Shown: positions 1 to 6,284 of the stretch, one piece after another
How positions within the stretch are numbered: position 1 is the first letter of the stretch
Layout: every line of letters begins with the position of its first letter
NCBI GenBank assembly: GCA_937873245.1
Contig: CALMVY010000059.1
Coordinates: 1 to 8,944 of the forward strand
From: an uncultured Arthrobacter sp.
GTDB taxonomy: Bacteria > Actinomycetota > Actinomycetes > Actinomycetales > Micrococcaceae
Direction of reading: 5' to 3'
DNA: 8,944 nucleotides
The notes under the pieces: model-generated
Databases searched by the model: none
Told to the model about the DNA's origin: nothing
The model's input: the letters and a program-made list of their open reading frames with translations, nothing else
Translations under genes and position numbers: made by a program

Positions 1-58
1 CGCTTCCCCGCAGTTGCGGCGGAACGTCGCCGCCCCACCCGCGGCAGCCATCGCCTGA
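1..58 (+). CDS. 3' tail of a second yczR-like gene (partial, continues left of window)
   Basis: Read from base 2, this fragment encodes 18 residues ending in TGA at 56-58. They match the last 18 residues of the YczR protein encoded at 3204-4709 except for one Ala/Thr change. Two adjacent codons near the start differ only synonymously (CAG TTG here, CAA CTG there), which fits two genuine coding copies. The rest of the gene lies outside the window, so it could be a complete paralogue, a broken copy, or an unrelated gene whose 3' end was replaced by the repeat. The function is inferred only from the tail, which is not a catalytic or DNA-binding part of the family. Confidence 0.5.
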   Translation, partial: ASPQLRRNVAAPPAAAIA

Positions 59-104
59 CGTCGCGGACCCGACCCGACGGTTCCCTGCCGGCTCGACGCT
101 CGGA
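1..104. repeat. Left copy of a 104-base inverted duplication
   Basis: This segment is the reverse complement of 3158-3261, with 99 of 104 bases identical. Differences are at 13, 14, 31, 32 and 74. It covers the 3' tail of a yczR-like gene and one arm of the palindromic intergenic element. Identity stops at base 105, at the IS-bearing centre of the palindrome. On the left the repeat is cut by the window edge, so its true length is unknown. Confidence 0.9.
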
Positions 105-105
105 C
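75..105. repeat. Left arm of the IS-split palindromic element
   Basis: These 31 bases pair with 1643-1673 at 28 of 31 positions; the mismatches are at 100, 92 and 86. Joining the two arms without the IS gives a long hairpin with a loop of about two bases (GG). The arm is also the reverse complement of the right arm of the intact palindrome at 3131-3188. It lies just after the stop of the yczR-like tail, as the intact copy does, so it may serve as a transcription terminator or REP-like element. Confidence 0.75.
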
Positions 106-107
106 GG

Positions 108-131
108 TATATATCAAGCTGTTTGTGACAG
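108..131. repeat. Left terminal inverted repeat of the IS (orfB end)
   Basis: It aligns with the reverse complement of 1616-1640 at 18 of 24 positions with one gap. The innermost block GTGACAG (125-131) is identical. The outermost bases read TATATATC here against TGTGTGTC at the other end. The orfB stop codon (minus strand, 116-114) lies inside this repeat. Confidence 0.7.
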
Positions 132-1157
132 CTGGGTGGTTTCTTTGTGGTTGATGCCGGCGTGGCCGGGGGCGCCGGGTGCGGTGGGCCGGCGGCGGTA
201 GCGGTGGGGGTTTCGTGCGTAGCAGGCGTCGAGGGTTGCTTGTCGTTGGCTGCGGGCCTGCTCGACGAGGCCGTGGTGGACGGTGTTTGGGGTGTAGTAG
301 TTCAGGCCGCTGTGGCGGTGGTTGGTGTTGTAGTCCGTGAAGAACGCCGCCATGTGGGCCCGGGCATGGTGCAGGTCCTGGAACCTTCGGGGGAACTCCA
401 GATCGTATTTCACGGTCTTGAACAGGGCTTCTGAGTACGGGTTGTCATCCGATACCCGCGGGCGGGAGTAGGACAGTTCAATGCCCAGGGTCCGGGCCAG
501 ATCCAGCGTGGTGCCGGCTCTCATCGGGGCCCCGTTGTCGGCATGCAGCACGGCGGGGCGCTGCTGGTTTCCGGTGACCGCGTCCGTGATGAGAGCGGCG
601 GCGAGGGCGGCGGTTTCGGTGTATTCGACCCGGTGCCCGACGACCTTGCGGGAGAACACATCCATCATGGTGTAGAGCCGGTAGGTGTGTTTGCCGGGGC
701 CGTGGAGCATCGTGATGTCCCAGCTCCAGAGCTGGTTCGGGGCTGTTGCGACCACGACCGGTCTGGCCCTTTTGGGGCCGGTGCCCGGGCGCTGGTCGCG
801 GCGGTCCCCGTTCTGCCCGTGCGCGGCCACGATCCGGTGCGCTGCGGCTATCGAGAACGAGCAGTGCCCCGCGTCCAGCATCCGGTAATACGCCTGCGTG
901 ACCGACAACTTCCCGTAATCCTGCGAGTTCAGCAGTCCCATGAACTCTTCCGCTTCGGCGCCGGTGATCCGGTTCGGGTAGGCCCGGTCGGCGTGGGGCA
1001 CCAGGATCCCGGCGGGGGCCGGAGGATTCAGATGCCGGTACCAGGCGGTGCGGTGAAGACCCAGCAGCGCGCAGGCCTTCACCGCGGACCAGCCGGCCGT
1101 GATCAGATTCCCGGCAAAGCTCAGGGCGATGTCTTTCCAGACTTTGGCATCAACCAT
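114..1157 (-). CDS. IS3-family transposase OrfB (DDE integrase core)
   Basis: This is the catalytic subunit of the transposase, which cuts and joins the element's ends; in this family it normally acts as an OrfAB fusion. It has 347 residues, somewhat longer than the common 270-300. An HTH_21-like region occupies about residues 55-115 and an rve-type catalytic core about 135-300. The triad is visible as D147 in WSWDIT, D207 in HADNG and E243 in YSEALFK, with 35 residues between the second Asp and the Glu and the conserved Lys at E+7 (K250). It lies in the -1 frame relative to orfA and overlaps it by 37 bases. The ATG at 1157 could start a free OrfB, but no strong ribosome binding site precedes it, so frameshifting from orfA is the likelier route. 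No internal stop or deletion is seen. The tail after about residue 300 is basic and is not a recognised domain. Confidence 0.93.
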   Translation of the reverse strand: MVDAKVWKDIALSFAGNLITAGWSAVKACALLGLHRTAWYRHLNPPAPAGILVPHADRAYPNRITGAEAEEFMGLLNSQDYGKLSVTQAYYRMLDAGHCSFSIAAAHRIVAAHGQNGDRRDQRPGTGPKRARPVVVATAPNQLWSWDITMLHGPGKHTYRLYTMMDVFSRKVVGHRVEYTETAALAAALITDAVTGNQQRPAVLHADNGAPMRAGTTLDLARTLGIELSYSRPRVSDDNPYSEALFKTVKYDLEFPRRFQDLHHARAHMAAFFTDYNTNHRHSGLNYYTPNTVHHGLVEQARSQRQATLDACYARNPHRYRRRPTAPGAPGHAGINHKETTQLSQTA

Positions 1158-1567
1158 TCCGGCCGGCCCTGCTCCGGCTCCGGTAGCTGCGGTTCCGTCG
1201 CCGCCGCGCTCTTGGCCATGGCGTCCAAGAGCGCGGAAGCTTTTCCCAGGATGTCGACCGCGGCCTCAGACCGGGCCAGTTTGGCCTTGAGGATCTCGTT
1301 CTCTTTCAAGACCCGTTTGAGCTGTTGCTTATCTCCTGCGTTCAAGCGCTGGTCCTCACTTCCTGGTGCGGCGTTGGATCTCAACTCACCGGCTTCGCGC
1401 TGCCGGACCCAGAGCCGAATGGTGCCCTCGGTGATTCCCACCGTCCTGCTGAACGCAGTCTTGGAACCGCGTTCAAGGCACTTGTCGTACTCATCCAGAA
1501 TCGCGTGCTTTTGCGCGAGAGTGAAGTGGCTCCGTTTCGAGACACGGGAAGGGATAACAAAATCCAT
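1121..1567 (-). CDS. IS3-family OrfA, helix-turn-helix transposase subunit
   Basis: OrfA binds the terminal repeats and supplies the N-terminal part of the OrfAB transposase. From the GTG at 1570 it would have 149 residues. I prefer the ATG at 1567 (148 residues) because the Shine-Dalgarno-like GGAAAGG on the minus strand is then 7 bases from the start rather than 4. A helix-turn-helix lies at about residues 37-60 (TAFSRTVGITEGTIRLWVRQ), and a leucine-zipper-like amphipathic helix at about 80-118, as expected for IS3 OrfA multimerisation. The last residues (LMPKSGKTSP) are read from the overlap with orfB, where two A-AAG slippery tetramers occur. Length is near the upper end for this family. 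Confidence 0.9.
   Translation of the reverse strand: MDFVIPSRVSKRSHFTLAQKHAILDEYDKCLERGSKTAFSRTVGITEGTIRLWVRQREAGELRSNAAPGSEDQRLNAGDKQQLKRVLKENEILKAKLARSEAAVDILGKASALLDAMAKSAAATEPQLPEPEQGRPEWLMPKSGKTSP
1133..1145 (-). promoter_or_regulatory. Candidate programmed -1 frameshift site joining orfA and orfB
   Basis: On the coding (minus) strand the 37-base orfA/orfB overlap contains two A-AAG tetramers in the orfA frame, at 1145-1142 and 1136-1133. Slippage of the Lys tRNA from AAG back to AAA would move ribosomes into the orfB frame. IS3-family elements generally make OrfAB by -1 slippage on runs such as A6G or on the shorter A-AAG type. No convincing stimulatory stem-loop was found by eye just downstream, so efficiency is unknown, as is which of the two sites is used. 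Confidence 0.5.
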
Positions 1568-1615
1568 CACGGGACCTTTCCCCGCCCCGCACGCCCGGCG
1601 AAGGTGACAACAAAC

Positions 1616-1640
1616 CTGTCACACAAGAGCCTGACACACA
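1616..1640. repeat. Right terminal inverted repeat of the IS (orfA end)
   Basis: Read inward on the minus strand it starts TGTGTGTCAGGCT and ends GTGACAG, matching the left end with one gap. Just inside, GTGACA (1604-1609) and TGTCAC (1617-1622) form a perfect 6-base inverted repeat with a 7-base spacer, which could be a transposase binding site or part of the orfA promoter region. That role is inferred. Confidence 0.7.
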
Positions 1641-1642
1641 GG

Positions 1643-1673
1643 GTCCGCGCGTCGAACCGGCGGGGAACCGTCG
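1643..1673. repeat. Right arm of the IS-split palindromic element
   Basis: This is the complement of the left arm at 75-105 (28 of 31 pairs), beginning two bases after the IS end. It shares the core GGGAACCGTCGAG with the right arm of the intact palindrome near 3177-3189. It sits about 40 bases upstream of the promoter of the next operon. Before the IS inserted, the element would have separated the yczR-like tail on the left from this operon. Confidence 0.75.
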
Positions 1674-1713
1674 AGATGGCGCCGACCAGACAGCACCGAC
1701 GGGAAAAAAGTTC

Positions 1714-1743
1714 TTGACAAATAAAACTGTCGGTAGCAAAACT
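1714..1743 (+). promoter_or_regulatory. Promoter of the ArsR-like/SRPBCC operon, probably leaderless
   Basis: A perfect -35 hexamer TTGACA lies at 1714-1719, followed after 18 bases by a weak -10 candidate AAAACT (1738-1743). Transcription would then begin at about 1750, the A of the ATG, giving a leaderless message, which is common in actinobacteria. The heptamer AAAACTG occurs twice, at 1723 and 1738, 15 bases apart, and could be an operator for the regulator encoded just downstream; this is inference. The promoter is outside the IS, which ends 73 bases upstream. Confidence 0.55.
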
Positions 1744-1749
1744 GGAAGC

Positions 1750-2398
<649 letters not shown>

Positions 2399-2406
<8 letters not shown>

Positions 2407-3091
2407 CAAGCGGAACTTTGAAATCATCGTGGACACGGAACTGCCTGGCACCCCCGAGCGGGTCTGGGAAGCCGTCACCGCGGGCACCCCGGCGTGGATG
2501 TTCCCCACGGACGAGTGGCCGGCCGTGCGGACGGTGGACGAATACCCTACCCACCTGGTGTCCCGGATGGACGGCCCGGACGGCTGGTTCAACCAGCTGG
2601 AGCACGTGCTGGAACCGCTCGACGACGGCCGCGCCCGGCTGCACTACGTCCACAGCGGCATCTTCGCGGAGGACTGGGACCAGCAGTACGACGGCGCCAG
2701 CAAGCACACTGAGTTCTACCTGCACACCCTCGGCCAGTACCTGCAGCATTTCGAAGGCAGGCCGGTGGTTTTCACCGACATCCAGGCCCCGCCGTCCTCT
2801 GCGACGCCGGACGGCTTTGTCTGCCTCAAGAAGGCCCTGGGCGTTGAGGGGACGGCGGCCGGCAGCACCGTGGAACTGGAGCTCGACGGCGTCGGACGGC
2901 TATCGGGCGAGGTGGACTTCGCCAACGAGAACTTCCTTGGCCTGCGCACCGCCGACACGCTGTACCGGTTCTTCGGCCGCAATGCCTTCGGCGCCACGGT
3001 CGGCATGACGGTCCATGACTTCAGCGGCAGCGGGGATTCCGAAACCACGGCGAAGGCCTGGGGCGGGTTCCTCGAGAAGGTCTACGCCTAG
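2399..3091 (+). CDS. SRPBCC (START-like, AHSA1-type) domain protein
   Basis: A 230-residue protein predicted to have a helix-grip fold with a hydrophobic ligand cavity. The N-terminal signature FEIIVDTELPGTPERVWEAVT (residues 7-27) is typical of AHSA1/Bet v1-like SRPBCC proteins. The expected alternation continues with MDGPDGWFNQLEHVLEP and RARLHYVHSGIF, then a long helix at about 101-118 (SKHTEFYLHTLGQYLQHF), which closes an AHSA1 domain. Residues 120-230 form an unusually long C-terminal extension with beta-like segments (STVELELDGVGRLSGEVDF) that I cannot name. No signal peptide or membrane segment is seen, so it should be cytosolic. It is co-transcribed with the ArsR-like gene upstream, which suggests it binds or processes the small molecule that the regulator responds to; the substrate is unknown. 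The gene ends 112 bases before the convergent yczR stop. Confidence 0.85.
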
Positions 3092-3130
3092 GCCTACTTC
3101 CCGGCCTCCTCCCGCTCCCGCCCCGCCGTT

Positions 3131-3188
3131 TCGACGGTTCCGCGCCCACCCGACGTTTCCGAGCGTCGAGCCGGCAGGGAACCGTCGA
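3131..3188. terminator. Palindromic element between convergent genes, probable bidirectional terminator
   Basis: The outer arms TCGACGGTTCC (3131-3141) and GGAACCGTCGA (3178-3188) are perfectly complementary over 11 bases. An inner stem CGACG/CGTCG (3151-3155 and 3164-3168) has an 8-base loop. The element lies between the convergent stops of the SRPBCC gene (3091) and yczR (3204), the natural place for a two-way terminator, but it has no T-run on either side. Its right arm is nearly identical to the arm at 75-105, so it is also a repeated, REP-like sequence. Confidence 0.6.
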
Positions 3189-3261
3189 GTCGGGTCCGCG
3201 ACGTCAGGCGATGGCTGCCGCGGGTGGGGTTGCGACGTTCCGCCGCAGTTGCGGGGAAGCG
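3158..3261. repeat. Right copy of the 104-base inverted duplication
   Basis: This is the partner of bases 1-104 (99 of 104 identical). It runs from the centre of the palindromic element through the stop codon of yczR into its last 19 codons. Beyond 3158 towards the SRPBCC gene, similarity to the left copy ends. Confidence 0.9.
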
Positions 3262-4709
3262 GCCAGCTTGTCCTGGGCGGCACGCAGGGCGAGCACCGCG
3301 GTTTCCAGCTGCTCCGGGGGCAGGGTGAACGGCACCCGGAGGTAGTGCTCGAAGGCGCCGCCCGTGCCGAAGCGGGGTCCGGCCGCGAGCCGGATGCCGA
3401 AGTCCGGGGCCACCACGGCCAGTGCGGTGCTGATTGGGGCGGGCAGGCGGCACCACACCGACAGGCCGCCGTCGGGCCGTTCGCTCTGCCAGTCCGGCAG
3501 GTGTCCGGCGATAAGGTCCAGCAGGGCGTCCCGGTTGTCCCGCAAGGTGGCCAGTCGGGCCGGCAGCGGTTCGGAGAGCGCGTTGACCAGGTGGGCCGCC
3601 GCGAGCTGTTCCACCACCGGGCCGCCGAGGTCCATGGTGGTGCGGGCGGCGGCGAAGCGCTGGATCAGGGTTTCGTCGGCCCGGATCCAGCCGGTCCGCA
3701 ACCCGGCCCAGTGCGACTTGCTGAGGGAGCCGATGGAGACGACGGCGGGGCTGAAGGCGGCCAGCGGCGTGGAGGCGACGCCGTCGAGGTTGAGCTCCCG
3801 CAGTGTCTCATCGACGACGAGAACCGTGCCCGCTGCTGCGGCCGCGCGGACCAGCCGGCGCCGCTGGGCATCGGACATCAGCCGCCCGGTGGGATTGTGG
3901 AAGTCCGGGACGACGTAGGCCATGGCGGGCCGCTGCTGCATCAGCGTGGTCTCGAGCGCCGCCAGGTCCCAGCCGGGGCGGCCACTGGAAGGTGGCCCGG
4001 ACTGTGTGGCGGAGTGGGCGGCCGGCATGGCCACCGGCACCAGCCGGCAGCCTGCGGCCCGGATGGCATCGATCGCATTCGGGTAGCTGGGATGCTCCAC
4101 CAGGACCTTGTCGGACCGGCCGGCCAGGGTGCGGAGCACGATGTTCAGCGCGTGCTGCGCCCCGGACGTCACCAGAATCTGCTGCACGGTGGTGGGCACG
4201 CCGGCGGCCGAGTAGTGTCCGGCGATGGCTTCCCGAAGCGGGTTCACGCCGAGGGCGTCGTAGCCGAACCCGGGCAGCAGCGCGGGCAGTTCGGTCAGGG
4301 CCGAGGCGAACGCCCGGTGTACCACCTCGCCGCTGGCCGGCAGCGAGGCATAGGCGAGGTCGAGGACGCCGTCCGGGACGGCCAGCCCCGGAGCGCCGCT
4401 CAGGGTCGCCCCGCCGTTGCCGCCGCGGGTGCCGGCCTGCGGGATACACGTCCGCCCGCGGCTGCCCTGGCCGCTGCTGAGGAAGCCCTGCTCGCGCAGC
4501 AAGGAGTAGGCGGCGGTGACCGTCGTCCGGCTGATGCCGAGGGTCGCGGCGAGGGCCCGTTCACTGGGCAGCGCAACCTCGAGCGGCACCCGGCCGTCCA
4601 GGACCAGAAGGCGGACGACGTCGGCAAGCTCCCGGTAGGCCGGTGCCGCCCCGAGGTTCCACTCGCCGAGCAGTCGGGCGAGCGAACTGGGGTTCAGGGA
4701 TCCGGACAT
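3204..4709 (-). CDS. yczR: MocR/GntR-family regulator with aminotransferase fold, YczR type
   Basis: A 501-residue PLP-dependent transcriptional regulator. A GntR winged helix occupies about residues 24-90 (YRELADVVRLLVLDGR, then LPSERALAATLGISRTTVTAAYSLLREQGFL). A short Gly-rich linker (90-110) leads to a fold-type-I aminotransferase domain from about 115 to 480. PLP-site residues are visible: N272 in HNPTG, D300 in VVDET, the Schiff-base lysine K331 in SLSKS, and R458 in YLRVPF as the usual carboxylate-binding arginine. All key residues are present, so it should bind PLP; the effector is unknown. It is divergent from yczE, the pairing that defines the YczR group of MocR regulators, so it probably controls that gene. 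The ATG at 4709 has no ribosome binding site and has a -10-like element just upstream, suggesting a leaderless transcript. The last 18 residues lie in the 104-base duplication. Confidence 0.9.
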   Translation of the reverse strand: MSGSLNPSSLARLLGEWNLGAAPAYRELADVVRLLVLDGRVPLEVALPSERALAATLGISRTTVTAAYSLLREQGFLSSGQGSRGRTCIPQAGTRGGNGGATLSGAPGLAVPDGVLDLAYASLPASGEVVHRAFASALTELPALLPGFGYDALGVNPLREAIAGHYSAAGVPTTVQQILVTSGAQHALNIVLRTLAGRSDKVLVEHPSYPNAIDAIRAAGCRLVPVAMPAAHSATQSGPPSSGRPGWDLAALETTLMQQRPAMAYVVPDFHNPTGRLMSDAQRRRLVRAAAAAGTVLVVDETLRELNLDGVASTPLAAFSPAVVSIGSLSKSHWAGLRTGWIRADETLIQRFAAARTTMDLGGPVVEQLAAAHLVNALSEPLPARLATLRDNRDALLDLIAGHLPDWQSERPDGGLSVWCRLPAPISTALAVVAPDFGIRLAAGPRFGTGGAFEHYLRVPFTLPPEQLETAVLALRAAQDKLAASPQLRRNVATPPAAAIA

Positions 4710-4711
4710 AC

Positions 4712-4750
4712 AGCCAGTATTTCAAACTGGCTATGGAATGCAAGGCCAGT
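4712..4750. promoter_or_regulatory. Candidate YczR operator in the yczR/yczE divergent promoter
   Basis: AGCCAGT (4712-4718) and ACTGGCT (4726-4732) form a perfect 7-base inverted repeat with a 7-base spacer. The half-site GCCAGT recurs in direct orientation at 4745-4750, 32 bases (about three helical turns) from its first occurrence. Direct plus inverted half-sites are a recurring arrangement for MocR regulators such as PdxR and GabR. The left half overlaps a minus-strand -10-like AATACT (4721-4716), preceded by TG and, 16 bases upstream, by TTGCAT (4743-4738). Binding would therefore control yczR itself; the third half-site lies just before the yczE ribosome binding site. The role is inferred from position and symmetry. 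Confidence 0.6.
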
Positions 4751-4770
4751 TGTCGGGGAGGATGGGATCC

Positions 4771-5403
4771 ATGATGACCCGCAGACTCCTCCAGCTCCTT
4801 ATCGGCCTGGCCATGTACGGCATATCCCTGGCCATGTTCATCCGGGCCGGCCTCGGCCTGGACCCCTGGGACGTGTTCCACCAGGGGCTCGCCCTCAAGA
4901 CGGGGCTGAGCATCGGCACGGTGGTGGTGATTGTCAGCTTCCTCGTGCTGCTCCTGTGGATTCCGCTGCGGCAGCGGCCCGGCATCGGCACGCTGTGCAA
5001 CGCCGTGCTGGTAGGCGTCTTCGCCGACGTCGGACTGGCATTGATTCCCGAGTTCTCCCACCTCGGCGGGCAGGCAGGAATGCTCGCGGGCGCCATCCTG
5101 CTCAACGGCATCGCCTCCGCCTGCTACATCGGCGCCCGGCTGGGACCCGGGGCGCGGGACGGGCTCATGACCGGGCTCGCGCGGCGTACGGGCTGGTCCG
5201 TGCGGACGTCCCGCACGGGCATCGAAGTAGTGGTGCTCGCCGCGGGCTGGCTGCTCGGCGGCTCCGTCGGCGTGGGGACCGTGCTCTACGCCCTGGCGAT
5301 CGGCCCGCTGGTGCAGCTCCTGCTGCCGCGGTTCACCGTGCCGGAGCTGACGGAACCGGCGCTCCCGGCAGTCGCCGCCGATCCGGCCGTCGCCGCGCCG
5401 TAG
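4771..5403 (+). CDS. yczE: YczE-family integral membrane protein
   Basis: A 210-residue polytopic membrane protein of the YczE/YyaS/YitT-like group. Hydrophobic segments lie at about residues 6-27, 45-67, 72-94, 102-122, 150-166 and 168-186, giving six predicted helices. Conserved family stretches are GLGLDPWDVFHQGL (27-40), between the first two helices, and GPGARDGLM (125-133). The Pro/Ala-rich C-terminal tail after about 190 looks cytosolic and variable. The frame is open from an ATG at 4738, but GGGGAGG (4755-4761) is 9 bases from the ATG at 4771, and the longer version would put polar residues in front of the first helix, so I chose 4771. Its function is unestablished; transport, possibly of a vitamin-B6-related or amino compound, is often suggested from its link to PLP-binding regulators. 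It is divergent from yczR and stops 14 bases before the convergent nei2 stop. Confidence 0.87.
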   Translation: MMTRRLLQLLIGLAMYGISLAMFIRAGLGLDPWDVFHQGLALKTGLSIGTVVVIVSFLVLLLWIPLRQRPGIGTLCNAVLVGVFADVGLALIPEFSHLGGQAGMLAGAILLNGIASACYIGARLGPGARDGLMTGLARRTGWSVRTSRTGIEVVVLAAGWLLGGSVGVGTVLYALAIGPLVQLLLPRFTVPELTEPALPAVAADPAVAAP

Positions 5404-5417
5404 ACCGCCGCATGTAG

Positions 5418-6284
5418 CTAACCCGTGCCCGGTACCGGCTGGCACGTGGGGCAGAAGTAGATGTCCCGTTCCTCCGTGCCGGCGGCCGTGGCGAGGACGC
5501 CGCGCCGCACCGGTGTCCTGCACTTCAGGCAGGGCTGGTGTTCGCGGCGGTAGACCCAGTAGCCGGGCAGCCCGGAGGTCCGGCCCACGGCAACGCCGCG
5601 CGGGTTCAGGACTGTGGTCCGGCGCCCGGCCCCCAGATTGGCCTCCAGCAGGAGCTTGGCATGGGTGATCATCGCGGCCACGTCAGGCACAGCCGAGACA
5701 GGGGCCGCCGGGTGCACGCCGGAGAGGAAGCAGGCCTCGCAGCGGTAGATGTTGCCGATCCCCGCGAGGTTCCGCTGGTCCAGCAGTGCGACGCCGATCG
5801 GCACGTCCGGAGCGGCGCGGATCCGCCGTTCCGCCTCGGCCAGGTCCCAGTCCGGACCCAGCAGGTCCGGGCCAAGATGGCCGACGACGGAGTCTTCCTC
5901 GGAGGTGCGGACCACTTCGAGGACGCCGAGCGAGAATCCGACGGCGTCTGCCGCAGCGGTGCGCAGCACGCACCGGGCGGTGAAGCCCGGCTTCCGCCAG
6001 CGGCCACCCGGAGGATAGACCTGCCAGGTGCCTTCCATCTTGAGGTGGGAATGGATCGTCAGCCGGTCCGGTTCCGCCGGGCTGCCGCCGCCACGCTGCC
6101 GTGCCGGGCCCTCCACCCGCATGAGCAGGTGTTTGCCGCGCGGGACCACCTCGGTCACGGTCCAGCCGCCCAGTTTGAGGGTGGCGAACCGCGGCACCCG
6201 GAAATCCGACGAGATCAGCTGCTGGCCCGCCAGCGCGGCGTGAAGCTGCGCCGCCGCGCGGAAGACCGAATCGCCCTCAGGCAC
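5418..6284 (-). CDS. nei2: Endonuclease VIII-type DNA glycosylase/AP lyase (Nei2-like)
   Basis: A Fpg/Nei-family bifunctional enzyme that removes oxidised bases and cleaves the resulting abasic site in base-excision repair. It has 288 residues, normal for the family. The start MPEGD supplies the catalytic N-terminal proline (P2) and glutamate E3. The conserved lysine is K51 in RGKH, and IHSHLKMEGTW (78-87) is a family motif. The helix-two-turn-helix has the signature DQRNLAGIGNIYRCEACF (169-186). A C-terminal zinc finger uses C252, C255, C278 and C281 (CxxC, 22 residues, CxxC). The PEGD form is typical of actinobacterial Nei1 and Nei2; I favour Nei2 because that gene (Rv3297) lies next to lhr (Rv3296) in M. 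tuberculosis. The GTG start at 6284 overlaps the lhr stop in GTGCCTGA, so translation is probably coupled. Fpg is less likely given the sequence context. Confidence 0.92.
   Translation of the reverse strand: MPEGDSVFRAAAQLHAALAGQQLISSDFRVPRFATLKLGGWTVTEVVPRGKHLLMRVEGPARQRGGGSPAEPDRLTIHSHLKMEGTWQVYPPGGRWRKPGFTARCVLRTAAADAVGFSLGVLEVVRTSEEDSVVGHLGPDLLGPDWDLAEAERRIRAAPDVPIGVALLDQRNLAGIGNIYRCEACFLSGVHPAAPVSAVPDVAAMITHAKLLLEANLGAGRRTTVLNPRGVAVGRTSGLPGYWVYRREHQPCLKCRTPVRRGVLATAAGTEERDIYFCPTCQPVPGTG
5424..5446. terminator. Possible hairpin terminator inside the nei2 3' end
   Basis: CGTGCC (5424-5429) pairs with GGCACG (5441-5446), with the self-complementary CGGTACCG in the loop. Only 14 bases separate the convergent yczE and nei2 stops, so any terminator for yczE must lie in the nei2 coding region, as this one does. 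There is no T-run and the sequence is coding, so the call is weak. Confidence 0.3.

Larger units (their letters stand above)
108..1640 (-). mobile_element. IS3-family insertion sequence, about 1.53 kb
   Basis: The element carries overlapping orfA and orfB on the minus strand, the usual IS3-family layout, with a DD(35)E transposase. Ends were placed from imperfect terminal inverted repeats (108-131 and 1616-1640) that enclose both reading frames, including the orfB stop at 114-116. The right end has the family-typical terminal CA on the plus strand; the left begins TA rather than TG. The flanks show only a two-base repeat, GG at 106-107 and 1641-1642, shorter than the usual 3-4 base target duplication, so a boundary could be off by a base or the duplication decayed. 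Both reading frames look intact. I cannot assign a subgroup or ISfinder name. Confidence 0.88.

Noticed and set aside
106..107. GG at 106-107 and 1641-1642 as a proven target-site duplication
   Set aside because: Two bases are too few to be significant in GC-rich DNA and shorter than usual for the IS3 family; I mention it only as a possibility.
543..1607. A 354-codon plus-strand frame over the IS
   Set aside because: It is a shadow of orfB and orfA, which carry the DD(35)E triad and helix-turn-helix on the minus strand.
75..1673. The 31-base arms as the terminal inverted repeats of a larger transposon
   Set aside because: The same arm occurs at 3158-3188 in an intact palindrome without an IS, and separate terminal repeats (108-131, 1616-1640) lie just inside. 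Not fully excluded without other copies.
3015..5417. An 800-codon open frame on the plus strand
   Set aside because: It is antisense to yczR and continues through yczE in another frame. It is rich in Arg, Gly and Pro with no domain, the usual shadow of GC-rich coding DNA; yczR has full aminotransferase motifs on the other strand.
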